DNA from: Bacilli bacterium
GTDB taxonomy: Bacteria; Bacillota_I; Bacilli_A; RF39; UBA660
Reading direction: 5' to 3'
DNA: 41,896 nt
NCBI GenBank assembly: GCA_017886705.1
Contig: JAGHJJ010000085.1
Location: forward strand, 1-41,896
Shown: piece after piece, positions 32,888 to 39,857 of the stretch
Layout: every line of letters starts with the position of its first letter
Numbering within the stretch: position 1 is the first letter of the stretch
Translations under genes and position numbers: made by a program
The notes under the pieces: model-generated
Told to the model about the DNA's origin: nothing
What the model saw: the letters and a program-made list of their open reading frames with translations, nothing else
Database searches by the model: none

Positions 32888-33476
32888 AGATAAAATGTAT
32901 TTTTACCGTTTCCTAAAACCAATATTAACACCTATCTTTAAATGGTATTATCATCCCAAAATTATTGGAAGAGAAAATATTCCTAAAACAGGTCCTATTA
33001 TCATTGTTGCTAATCACAAACATTTATATGATCAGTGTCTAGCAATTATTTCTACCAAAAGACCGATTCATTATATGGCAAAAAAAGAATATTTTGATGG
33101 GAAAATGGCTTGGTTTTTCAAACTAGCAGGATGTATTTCTGTAGATAGAAGTAAAAAAGATGAACATGCAACAGATCAAGCATTAGAAGTCTTAGAAAAA
33201 GGGTTTGCTTTAGGATTATTTCCAGAAGGAACTAGAAACAGAACGAAAGAACTTTTATTACCATTTAAATTTGGAGCAGTTTCTATGGCAAAGAAAACCA
33301 ATGCTTTGATTGTTCCTTTCGCAATTACTGGAGACTATAAGTTTCGAAGTAAAAACTTAACTGCAAGATTCGGAAAGCCATTTAAAGTAGAAGGAGATTT
33401 AGAACAAGCAAATAAGAAGTTAGAAGCAACTATCAAAGACTTAATGCTTGAAAATCTAAAAAATAGTGGTAAATAG
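32877..33476 (+). CDS. plsC: 1-acyl-glycerol-3-phosphate acyltransferase (PlsC family), second copy
   Basis: 199 residues from ATG 32877; GTG 32868 in frame is the alternative and neither has a strong ribosome site. VANHKHLYDQCLAI gives HX4D, CISVDRSKKDEH block II, LFPEGTRNRTKELLLPFKFG block III, and LIVPFAITGDY block IV. It is clearly a diverged paralog of the 30574 gene. It overlaps the synthetase end by 11 nt. Its acyl acceptor may differ from that of the first copy. Confidence 0.85.
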   Translation: MENKDKMYFYRFLKPILTPIFKWYYHPKIIGRENIPKTGPIIIVANHKHLYDQCLAIISTKRPIHYMAKKEYFDGKMAWFFKLAGCISVDRSKKDEHATDQALEVLEKGFALGLFPEGTRNRTKELLLPFKFGAVSMAKKTNALIVPFAITGDYKFRSKNLTARFGKPFKVEGDLEQANKKLEATIKDLMLENLKNSGK

Positions 33477-33484
33477 TGTCAAAT

Positions 33485-33517
33485 AAAGAAAGTTATCACC
33501 ATGATACCTTTCTTTTT
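33485..33517 (+). terminator. Terminator of the phospholipid cassette
   Basis: AAAGAAAG (33485-33492), one mismatch, TATCA, loop CCA, TGATA, CTTTCTTT (33508-33515), then T's. Confidence 0.8.
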
Positions 33518-33542
33518 ATGTTATTATTATACTGGTGATAGC

Positions 33543-34409
33543 ATGAATGAAAACATAATAAAAAATGACTTCGGATCAGAAGATACTTATAAATTGTATC
33601 GTACTGTATATGAAATTATTCATCCAACAATCTCTAAGAAAAACATATCTAATTATAAGATTATGATACAAGAAGATTTAGTGCCATTACGAATCTTTTA
33701 TCCTAAAAAAATATCTACCATTACTAGAGTGATTCTTTATATTCACGGTAAAAGATGGATGATTAATGGTTTTTATTCATATAAAGAGGTATGTGAAAGA
33801 CTAGTCCAAGAAATGGACACATTAGTAATTGCTATTGACTATGAAAATGATTCTTATCAAAAAGTTGTAGACAAAAGTTATCAAACAATCAAATATTTAA
33901 AAGAAGGATTAAATAGAATAGGTATTCAAAATATTATTACTATAGGGGATGCTCTTGGTGCTAGTATTTTAAGTAATGTAGTTTTAATGGATAAATCTAT
34001 CATAGAAAAAGGAATTTTGTTATATCCAGCCTTGGATTTTAATTTTAACATAGAGTATTCATCCTTTGCTCAAAATAATAAATTAGATTTATTGACAATT
34101 CCTCATCTACGGATGTATTGTAATAAGTATGTTGATTTAAAAAATTATCATTCTGTTATGGAAGAGGAAAGCTATAAAGATTGGCCTGATATCTTGATAA
34201 TTACTGGGGACTTAGATCCATTGCGGGATGAAATAGAGGAATTTAGTAAAAGATTACGAAAGGACAATAGAAAATCAAAATATATCAATATTAAGTTTGC
34301 TTCGCATGGATTTTTAAATAGTAAAGATGAGGAAGCCAAAGAAGAATGCTTTAAAGATATGAAAAATTTTATAATAACTAAGAGAAAGGTAGTCATACCT
34401 GAAAATTAA
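33543..34409 (+). CDS. Alpha/beta-hydrolase-fold protein without the usual nucleophile
   Basis: 288 residues from ATG 33543 (CTGGTGATAGC upstream). The fold of the hormone-sensitive-lipase-like esterases is visible. RVILYIHGKRWMINGF stands at the oxyanion strand, where HGGGW is expected. TIGDALGASI stands at the nucleophile elbow, where GDSAGG is expected. ITGDLDPLRDE has the acid, and FASHGFL the His. Ser is replaced by Ala137, and HGGG by HGKR, while Asp and His remain. A non-hydrolytic role (binding or regulation) is more likely than esterase activity. It follows the phospholipid genes but behind their terminator. Confidence 0.7.
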   Translation: MNENIIKNDFGSEDTYKLYRTVYEIIHPTISKKNISNYKIMIQEDLVPLRIFYPKKISTITRVILYIHGKRWMINGFYSYKEVCERLVQEMDTLVIAIDYENDSYQKVVDKSYQTIKYLKEGLNRIGIQNIITIGDALGASILSNVVLMDKSIIEKGILLYPALDFNFNIEYSSFAQNNKLDLLTIPHLRMYCNKYVDLKNYHSVMEEESYKDWPDILIITGDLDPLRDEIEEFSKRLRKDNRKSKYINIKFASHGFLNSKDEEAKEECFKDMKNFIITKRKVVIPEN

Positions 34410-34412
34410 TGG

Positions 34413-34418
34413 TATACT
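34413..34418 (+). promoter_or_regulatory. -10 element of the DUF1003 gene
   Basis: TATACT, 15 nt before the start at 34434, which has ATTGGTGATAA as ribosome site; no good -35. Confidence 0.35.
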
Positions 34419-34433
34419 GTATTGGTGATAAAT

Positions 34434-34973
34434 ATGGAAAGAAGAAGAACAAAAAAAGATATTGTAAAAATGTTACTTAGAAATAATGAATTAGAAGAAC
34501 AAGATGAAGAAGAATTATTAAATCTATTAATCGATCAACCAATCGCAATCGATGTTGATAAACAGGAAGAAGCTAAAATGACAAAAGGAGATAAAATTGC
34601 GGATAAACTAAGTGAAGTTGCGGGTAGCTGGACATTTATTATTTTATTTGTTGTATTTTTGTTAGGATGGATTGGTCTAAATACGGTATTGTTATCAGGA
34701 GAAGATGCAATTGATCCTTATCCATTTATTTTGTTAAATTTGGTTTTATCATGTATTGCTGCACTACAAGCGCCAATTATTATGATGAGTCAAAATCGTC
34801 AAGCAGAAAAAGATAGCTTGCGAAACCAAAATGATTATCGTACAGATTTAAAAAGTGAATTGATACTAGAATCTTTACATGATCAAATGAATACGATATT
34901 AAAAAATCAGAGACAAATATTAAAGTATATCAAAAATCAGGAGGAACAAGATGAGGAAAAACAAACTAAGTAA
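34434..34973 (+). CDS. DUF1003 membrane protein
   Basis: 179 residues. GDKIADKLSEVAGSWTFIIL followed by FLLGWIGLN, DPYPFILLNLVLSCIAALQA and PIIMMSQNRQAEKDSLRNQND is the DUF1003 signature. Two membrane helices form a hairpin with both ends in the cytoplasm. The N-terminal 50 residues are acidic and the C-terminus is coiled-coil. Function of the family is unknown. The end overlaps the lipoprotein gene by 23 nt. Confidence 0.85.
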   Translation: MERRRTKKDIVKMLLRNNELEEQDEEELLNLLIDQPIAIDVDKQEEAKMTKGDKIADKLSEVAGSWTFIILFVVFLLGWIGLNTVLLSGEDAIDPYPFILLNLVLSCIAALQAPIIMMSQNRQAEKDSLRNQNDYRTDLKSELILESLHDQMNTILKNQRQILKYIKNQEEQDEEKQTK

Positions 34974-35514
34974 GTTAGTACTAATATTAATGATGGTGGT
35001 ATTGCTAACTGGTTGTGGCAGTGATAAAAGTAGTACTACTGCGAATAATACCACTGGAAGTAGTAATAATAGTAGTAATGAAAGTACTGTACCTAATTCA
35101 AGTGTATCAGAAAGTGATACTGCTGGAATGGAAAAATTAACTTGCTCTAGAGAAGCAAGTGCAGGTAGTGGAGTAGATGTCAATCTAGATTATGAAATCT
35201 ATTATCAAGGAGAGTATATTCAAATACTTCATTCTACAGAACAAGTAGTAACAGATGACCAAGATACCCTAGATGAGTATGAAGATGCTTATAAAGGAAT
35301 TTATAAACATTATGAAGGATTAAAGTATTATGATAATACAGTAACTAGAACCAATAATTCTGTAACAAGTGATACTGTGATTAATTATGGTAAGATAGAT
35401 ACAGATAAGTTACTAGCTATCGAAGGTGAAGAAGATAATGTCATTAAAGATGGAAAAGTAAAATTAGATGACTGGTTAGATTTTGCAGAGCAATTCGGAA
35501 CGAAATGTGAGTAG
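34951..35514 (+). CDS. Lipoprotein, YehR/DUF1307-like
   Basis: 187 residues. The signal peptide (KLVLILMMVVLLTGCGSD) ends in an LTGC lipobox with Cys22. A Ser/Thr/Asn linker of about 40 residues follows, then a domain starting EKLTCSREASAGSGVDVNLD and ending FGTKCE, with two Cys that could form a disulfide. The domain resembles YehR-type (DUF1307) lipoproteins; that reading is by eye. CAGGAGGAA lies before the ATG, inside the DUF1003 gene (23-nt overlap). Confidence 0.7.
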   Translation: MRKNKLSKLVLILMMVVLLTGCGSDKSSTTANNTTGSSNNSSNESTVPNSSVSESDTAGMEKLTCSREASAGSGVDVNLDYEIYYQGEYIQILHSTEQVVTDDQDTLDEYEDAYKGIYKHYEGLKYYDNTVTRTNNSVTSDTVINYGKIDTDKLLAIEGEEDNVIKDGKVKLDDWLDFAEQFGTKCE

Positions 35515-35524
35515 TTCCTAATAC

Positions 35525-35599
35525 GTTCAAGTAGTTCAACGGATAGAATCTCTTCCTCCGACGGAGATGATACGGGTTCGATTCCCGTCTTGAACACCA
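35525..35599 (+). tRNA. tRNA-Arg (anticodon CCG)
   Basis: A 75-nt cloverleaf: acceptor GTTCAAG/CTTGAAC, anticodon stem TCTTC/GGAGA around loop CTCCGAC (CCG at 34-36), T stem ACGGG/CCCGT with loop TTCGATT, discriminator A and encoded CCA. Confidence 0.9.
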
Positions 35600-35646
35600 T
35601 ATTGTTATTGAATTAGTATTCATATTATGATAGAATACTTTTATCT

Positions 35647-35720
35647 GCCGATATAGTTTAGTGGTAAAACAGATCCTTGGTAAGGATCAGCGGACAGTTC
35701 AATTCTGTCTTTCGGCACCA
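35647..35720 (+). tRNA. tRNA-Thr (anticodon GGT)
   Basis: A 74-nt cloverleaf: acceptor GCCGATA/TTTCGGC (one T-T mismatch), D arm GTTT/AAAC, anticodon stem GATCC/GGATC around TTGGTAA (GGT), T stem GACAG/CTGTC with loop TTCAATT, encoded CCA. Its 3' 43 nt recur in altered form at 36413-36455. Confidence 0.9.
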
Positions 35721-35724
35721 GATT
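35682..35724 (+). repeat. Left copy of a 43-bp direct repeat (3' half of tRNA-Thr)
   Basis: 36 of 43 bases match 36413-36455, extending 4-5 nt past CCA (CAGATT in both). Together they enclose the Cys-rich gene. Confidence 0.6.
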
Positions 35725-35771
35725 TTGATGTCAAACTTATACTTTTCAATTTTTCATAATAGTTGATTAGT

Positions 35772-35800
35772 TTGAGTTTTATTATTTAAAATAATATAAT
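35772..35800 (+). promoter_or_regulatory. Promoter of the Cys-rich gene
   Basis: TTGAGT (35772-35777), 17 bp, TATAAT (35795-35800); start codon at 35827 with AGGGGGA upstream. Confidence 0.6.
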
Positions 35801-35826
35801 TTTTAGACTTTTTAGGGGGAGTAAAA

Positions 35827-36381
35827 ATGTTTGTACCACATAGCCCAGATATGGTTTATGATGTAGAAAGACATTCTGATAGATGTGTTTGTGGATGTTC
35901 TGCACTTGCCACTTGTCATGATTATAATAGTGTTAATTGTGGTTACTGTGAGAGCTGTGCTAAAAAGAGAACAGATTTTGTTACTGATATTACAGGTGTA
36001 ATATCAGTTGGTGAAGAAAATAGTTTTGAATATGCAATATTGGCTACAATTGAAAATATAAGGCAAAATATATTTAAAGAGAGATTTTATTATATGGTTG
36101 ATAACTATTTTGGACAACATCAAAATGATAGTGAATTTACTGAGCCATATGATGATGCGTCCTTTATAGCAAAAGTATATAGAGAAAAAAATAGTATGAT
36201 GCAAACTTTTATATCTAGTATTGTACTACATAATGAAAATAAATTTTCTAAATCAAATAAGATTAATAGAATACTTTCTTATTATAAATCTGAATTAGAA
36301 GCCACAATAGAAAAAGATGAGGATATTTTAGAAAAATGGACCTCTAAGGCTGGAGGTTATTCATATAAAAAAGCAAAATAA
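35827..36381 (+). CDS. Unknown protein with Cys-rich, zinc-binding-like N-terminus
   Basis: 184 residues. The first 50 contain seven Cys in CVCGCSALATCHDY and NCGYCESCAK, with His16 and His31 nearby, a likely zinc knuckle or cluster site. The rest is charged and helical without a known motif (FEYAILATIENIRQNIFKER, YYKSELEATIEKDEDILEKW). No signal peptide. It lies alone between tRNA-Thr and a degenerate second copy of its 3' half, with a clear promoter and an AGGGGGA site. The setting suggests acquired cargo. No family recognised. Confidence 0.6.
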   Translation: MFVPHSPDMVYDVERHSDRCVCGCSALATCHDYNSVNCGYCESCAKKRTDFVTDITGVISVGEENSFEYAILATIENIRQNIFKERFYYMVDNYFGQHQNDSEFTEPYDDASFIAKVYREKNSMMQTFISSIVLHNENKFSKSNKINRILSYYKSELEATIEKDEDILEKWTSKAGGYSYKKAK

Positions 36382-36412
36382 TATGTTATTATCCGCCCTT
36401 CCTTTCCTCGAT

Positions 36413-36455
36413 AAAGATTAGCGGTAAGTTCAATTCTTACTTCCGGCACCAGATT
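36413..36455 (+). repeat. Right copy of the tRNA-derived repeat: tRNA 3'-half remnant
   Basis: Carries a variable loop AGCG, T arm GTAAG-TTCAATT-CTTAC, TTCCGGC, A and CCA, but no matching 5' acceptor (GCCGGAA) is found upstream. Compared with tRNA-Thr, two T-stem pairs have changed on both sides, so pairing is kept: it comes from a once functional tRNA. Now a pseudo-tRNA or an attachment-site scar. Confidence 0.6.
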
Positions 36456-36490
36456 GATAATTGCTCGAACGTACGAGTTATAATATATAG

Positions 36491-36514
36491 AGAACTTGTA
36501 ATAAGTTCTTTTTT
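36491..36514 (+). terminator. Intrinsic terminator after the tRNA remnant
   Basis: AGAACTT (36491-36497) / AAGTTCT (36503-36509), 5-nt loop, then T's. Confidence 0.7.
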
Positions 36515-36550
36515 ATGATATTATTAGTATGTAAGCAAGAAAACTTGCAT

Positions 36551-36597
36551 AAAATAAAAAAGAGGAACATTCAATTCTGCAAGTGAATGTCGCCTCT
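36551..36597 (-). terminator. Minus-strand terminator of the candidate RNA
   Basis: On the minus strand AGAGG (36597-36593), then ACATTCA / TGAATGT, then CCTCT (36565-36561) and a T tract (TTTTTATTTT). Confidence 0.7.
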
Positions 36598-36784
36598 AAA
36601 AAAATTAGTGTTGACACTCAATCAGAGATGAGAGAGTGTCATATTTTTATTGCTATTACCAATAAGGTAAGGAGTAATAAAATGATAGCAATAAGACGAA
36701 GGACTTTTATTATAAAAGTTCTTTTTTTTATTTCTATCCCTTCTTTCTCAAGATTGGAGGACGACACTCACATCAAATGTTCCT
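36555..36784 (-). ncRNA. Candidate structured RNA of about 230 nt
   Basis: The minus-strand promoter at 36791-36819 predicts a start near 36784, exactly at AGGAACATT. The transcript ends at a strong terminator (36551-36597). Its 5' end (AGGAACATT, then GTGAGTGTCG, bulged U, CCTC) can pair along its length with the 3' end (GAGG, CGACATTCAC, AATGTTCCT). Between lie three hairpins: GAAGG..CCTTC around AACTTTTA/TAAAAGT; TATTGCTAT/ATAGCAATA enclosing TTACC/GGTAA; and TGACACTC/GAGTGTCA. No ORF with a proper start is seen on this strand. The closed multi-stem layout resembles a stable regulatory RNA; class unknown. It fills most of the gap 36456-37165. Confidence 0.55.
36701..36729 (+). terminator. 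Plus-strand terminator-like hairpin inside the candidate RNA locus
   Basis: GGACTTTTA (36701-36709) / TAAAAGTTC (36713-36721), one G-U pair, then T8. It may be part of the minus-strand RNA's structure instead, or end an antisense transcript. Confidence 0.5.
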
Positions 36785-36790
36785 GTTAGA

Positions 36791-36819
36791 ATTATATAAT
36801 AAATGGATTCATAAAACAA
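36791..36819 (-). promoter_or_regulatory. Promoter of the candidate structured RNA
   Basis: On the minus strand TTGTTT (36819-36814), 17 bp, TATAAT (36796-36791). The predicted +1 coincides with the first base of the end-pairing segment. Confidence 0.6.
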
Positions 36820-37165
36820 GCAAACAAGAAATGCTTTTGATAAAATTTCATTAGTCGAACTAGAGATAGTTTGTTTTTATATGCCTGAAAGAAACCAGAC
36901 AGTTATACAAATAATAAAGAAAAAATAATCAAAATATTAGTGTACACATATTGTTTTCCTTTAGTTTCTATTATATCAGAAAAGACTGATACAATAAGGC
37001 TTAAACTAGTGTTAAAAAGATGTATTGCTACAAAATGCAGAAGTCATTTTATAATACTTTTAATGTATAAAAGAAGCGACTTTGTGTTAGAGATTTAGTA
37101 TAATAATTATAAAGAATTTAACTATAAATCATATATTTAAATTAATTATTTTCAGGAGGTTTTAA

Positions 37166-37639
37166 ATGTCAAATATTACAGTTAAAGAAAAAGAAATTGA
37201 AGAAGCTAGTGATAGTGTAGAAAACATGATCTACGAAATAAATAATATTCAAGTAATGTTGGATTCGGAATTAGCTAGATTATATCAATGTAAAAATGGT
37301 ACAAAAGAAATAAATCAGGCAGTTAAAAATAATCCATTAAAGTTTCCTAAAAGATTTTCTTGGATTTTAAATGATACTGAATTAGAAGAATTGCGGTCAA
37401 AAAATTTGACCACAAATTATAGTAAAATGTCTAGAAGTAATCCCCGTGTATTTACAGAACAAGGTGTAATGATGTTAGCTACTATTTTAAAATCTGAGGT
37501 TGCAGTAGAAGTAAGTGTTAACATTATGGATGCTTTTGTAAAATTGAGAAAATATGTTTCAAATAGTTTAATGAATAGTGAAATGTTAATAAACCACGAG
37601 AATAGAATACTAAAACTAGAAACTGCTTTCAACTGCTAA
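37166..37639 (+). CDS. ORF6N-domain protein, C-terminally short
   Basis: 157 residues. NMIYEINNIQVMLDSELARL, then YQCKNGTKEINQAVKNNPLKFPKRF, VFTEQGVMMLATILKSEVAV and INIMDAFVKLRKYV match the ORF6N DNA-binding domain found in phage antirepressors and in chromosomal genes. Typical chromosomal members continue for another 100 or more residues; this one stops right after NRILKLETAFNC. CAGGAGG precedes the ATG. It may be a truncated phage or mobile-element relic near the tRNA scar. No other phage gene is visible. Confidence 0.8.
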   Translation: MSNITVKEKEIEEASDSVENMIYEINNIQVMLDSELARLYQCKNGTKEINQAVKNNPLKFPKRFSWILNDTELEELRSKNLTTNYSKMSRSNPRVFTEQGVMMLATILKSEVAVEVSVNIMDAFVKLRKYVSNSLMNSEMLINHENRILKLETAFNC

Positions 37640-37755
37640 ATTTTCTTATAGACATGAGAAAAAACACTTTAATTTATCACAATAAACATGATTGAATTTT
37701 GCCAAATTAGAATTATAAATGTTTTTTCTATATCTAAAAACAACTGTATTTGATA

Positions 37756-37784
37756 TTGTATTAAAGAAATCTGTAATATATAAT
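37756..37784 (+). promoter_or_regulatory. Promoter of the ABC transporter operon
   Basis: TTGTAT (37756-37761), 17 bp, TATAAT (37779-37784), 25 nt before the start at 37810. Confidence 0.6.
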
Positions 37785-37809
37785 GATTATATAAGAGTAG
37801 GTGAGTAAG

Positions 37810-38616
37810 ATGAGAGAGTTGGTAAGTAAGAAAAAGGTATTGATAATTAGTTTTCTATTAATTGTTCTAATGATTTACTATATCGGGACTTATTATTCAG
37901 ATGGTCTATATCATAACAACTTAAATTGTGGTGCTTATATATTTTATACTTTAAATTCTTTTTTACCATTTTATTTATTACTCGCTTTTTTATCGAATAA
38001 TCTTGTAACTAGCAACTTTTATCAAAATAAATATAGCAAATTTCAAAATATGATTATTCCCAGAACAGGATTTAGAAAAAGAATATTATATGAAATGAAA
38101 ACGGTATTATTCTCATCCATTATCGTAAGACTTATGATTCATATCTTTACTTTAATAGTTATTCATTTATTCTTTTCCGAGATTCATTTTCAAGGATTTG
38201 AATCCAGTGCTTTTGTTGCATTAAATACCAATGCTACGATATCCTTATTATTATATATTGTCTATTCTACAATAGGGTTTGCTATATTTTCTCTATTTCT
38301 TTATAGTCTAATTTATTTTATAAAAAACAAATATATCTATAATGTAAGTGGGATTATTATCTTGGTTGTATTAGCGGTCTCTATGGCTCTTATTGGCAAT
38401 GCATTGTATGCCAACCAGTTAAATGTAAAATTATTTAATCCATTATTAGAGGCTATAAATACTTTATCTTTAATTCTTCCTGGTTTAGAAACATCCACTG
38501 CTATTACATCCATAAGAGAAACTAATTTATATTTTGGATATACCTGTATTATGTTTTTAATTTATAGTTGTATTTTATGTTTTATTGGCTGTAGTTGGAC
38601 AAGAAAAAAAGGCTAG
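37810..38616 (+). CDS. ABC transporter permease-like membrane protein
   Basis: 268 residues from ATG 37810 (TAGGTGAG upstream; GTG 37801 is in frame but lies on that site). Six membrane helices are likely: about 12-28, 45-68, 98-120, 140-170, 178-198 and 235-258. The layout matches ABC-2-type permeases paired with single ATPases, such as those for lantibiotic immunity or drug export. The substrate is unknown. The ATPase gene follows after 22 nt. Confidence 0.7.
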   Translation: MRELVSKKKVLIISFLLIVLMIYYIGTYYSDGLYHNNLNCGAYIFYTLNSFLPFYLLLAFLSNNLVTSNFYQNKYSKFQNMIIPRTGFRKRILYEMKTVLFSSIIVRLMIHIFTLIVIHLFFSEIHFQGFESSAFVALNTNATISLLLYIVYSTIGFAIFSLFLYSLIYFIKNKYIYNVSGIIILVVLAVSMALIGNALYANQLNVKLFNPLLEAINTLSLILPGLETSTAITSIRETNLYFGYTCIMFLIYSCILCFIGCSWTRKKG

Positions 38617-38638
38617 AAACAAGAGGAGGAAAATTTTT

Positions 38639-39244
38639 ATGTTAGAAATAAAAAATATAAGTAAAAAATTTGGTAAACATATCATTTTTCAAGATGTTTC
38701 TTTAACACTAAAAGAAGGAGAGTTAATTCATTTTTATGGTCCAAATGGTAGTGGAAAATCCACTTTATTTAAAATAATTACGGATATTACTTCTCCGGAT
38801 AAGGGACAAATAAAGATAGAAAAAGGAAAAAGAATAGGAGCTCTAATTGAAAACCCGGGATTTATTGAAAATGAAACTATTTTATACAATTTAAAGTATT
38901 TGTATTCTTTGTCAAATACATATGATGAGAAAGTAGAAAAACATATTGAAACTTTATGCCAAAGTTTTCATTTGGATTTATATAACCAAGATAAAATGAA
39001 AAACTATTCAGTTGGAATGAGACAGAAAGTTGCTATTATTCAATCTATCATGGAAAACCAAGACATTATTTTATTAGATGAACCAACCAGAGGATTAGAT
39101 GAAGCCGGAGTAGAGGAATTTTACAAACTCATAAAAGAATATAATAAGGAAAAAGATAAAATTATCGTAATAGCTTCACACGAATCATTAAAGTTACCTT
39201 TTGATAGAAAATTAGTAATTAAGGATTATCATATATATGATTAA
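38639..39244 (+). CDS. ABC transporter ATP-binding protein
   Basis: 201 residues from ATG 38639 (GAGGAGGAAAA upstream). Walker A GPNGSGKST, signature YSVGMRQKVAI, Walker B IILLDEPTRGLDEAG and switch His in ASHES are all present. Short length fits the ABC-2 export class. It couples ATP hydrolysis to the adjacent membrane proteins. It overlaps the next gene by 8 nt (ATGATTAA). Confidence 0.92.
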   Translation: MLEIKNISKKFGKHIIFQDVSLTLKEGELIHFYGPNGSGKSTLFKIITDITSPDKGQIKIEKGKRIGALIENPGFIENETILYNLKYLYSLSNTYDEKVEKHIETLCQSFHLDLYNQDKMKNYSVGMRQKVAIIQSIMENQDIILLDEPTRGLDEAGVEEFYKLIKEYNKEKDKIIVIASHESLKLPFDRKLVIKDYHIYD

Positions 39245-39722
39245 AAAGATATTAAAGAATAGCAGTAATTACTTTTTCCTCATCTTATTTAATCTAGCTT
39301 TATTTTTAATTTATCAAGACACAAATAATTACTTGACTGTTAAATATATTACCACTAATAAGTCCATGGATATCATGATTAGTATTATTTTTACGTTTCT
39401 TTTGTTTAAGCTATATTTTGATAGTTATTATTATATTGTTATAAATAGATATAATATTATTACTAGAATAGGAAGAAAAAATTACAACTTATTAATTTTA
39501 AAACAACTTTTAATTCCATCAATAATATTTTTTATTATAAATTTCTTAACAGATTATATTCTAATTGGAAAGATTAATATAATTTACATAATGATAAATA
39601 TTTTATTTGCTATAGCTTGTGTAATCACATTGCCAAAAAAGAAAGAATACAATAATGAATTCTTAATAGTTTTAATACTTTTTATTCTTATAAAAGTAGT
39701 TTATTTCAAATTTTTTATTTAA
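39237..39722 (+). CDS. Small multi-pass membrane partner of the ABC transporter
   Basis: 161 residues, about five membrane helices (12-28, 44-65, 90-108, 114-130, 140-160), very rich in Ile, Leu, Phe and Asn. No family motif seen. Translational coupling to the ATPase (8-nt overlap) suggests it is the second permease half or an accessory subunit. Confidence 0.6.
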   Translation: MIKKILKNSSNYFFLILFNLALFLIYQDTNNYLTVKYITTNKSMDIMISIIFTFLLFKLYFDSYYYIVINRYNIITRIGRKNYNLLILKQLLIPSIIFFIINFLTDYILIGKINIIYIMINILFAIACVITLPKKKEYNNEFLIVLILFILIKVVYFKFFI

Positions 39723-39818
39723 AACACAACAAGGATTTATCATTATACAAAAGAATAAATGTAAAGAAATGAGATTAGCTTTATATTTTTAATTTGATGA
39801 TATAAAATGATTAATTAG

Positions 39819-39827
39819 TGATATAAT
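39819..39827 (+). promoter_or_regulatory. Extended -10 of the radical SAM gene
   Basis: TGATATAAT, 31 nt before the start at 39858; no clear -35. Confidence 0.45.
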
Positions 39828-39857
39828 AGATTACTAACAAAGCAGGAGGTAGTAACT

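Noticed and set aside
36583..36789. Plus-strand open frame of 68 codons ending in ...SRLEDDTHIKCSC
   Set aside because: It runs through the terminator hairpins and end-pairing segments of the candidate RNA locus and has no ribosome site at its start; an internal ATG at 36682 has GGAG upstream but is cut by the hairpin and T tract.
37166..37639. A prophage, suggested by the ORF6N domain
   Set aside because: No integrase, capsid, terminase or lysis gene is near; a single such domain protein is common outside phages.
39723..39857. A RiPP precursor peptide before the radical SAM gene
   Set aside because: Only trivial frames are present (for example an 8-codon ATG frame), without leader-like or Cys-rich features.
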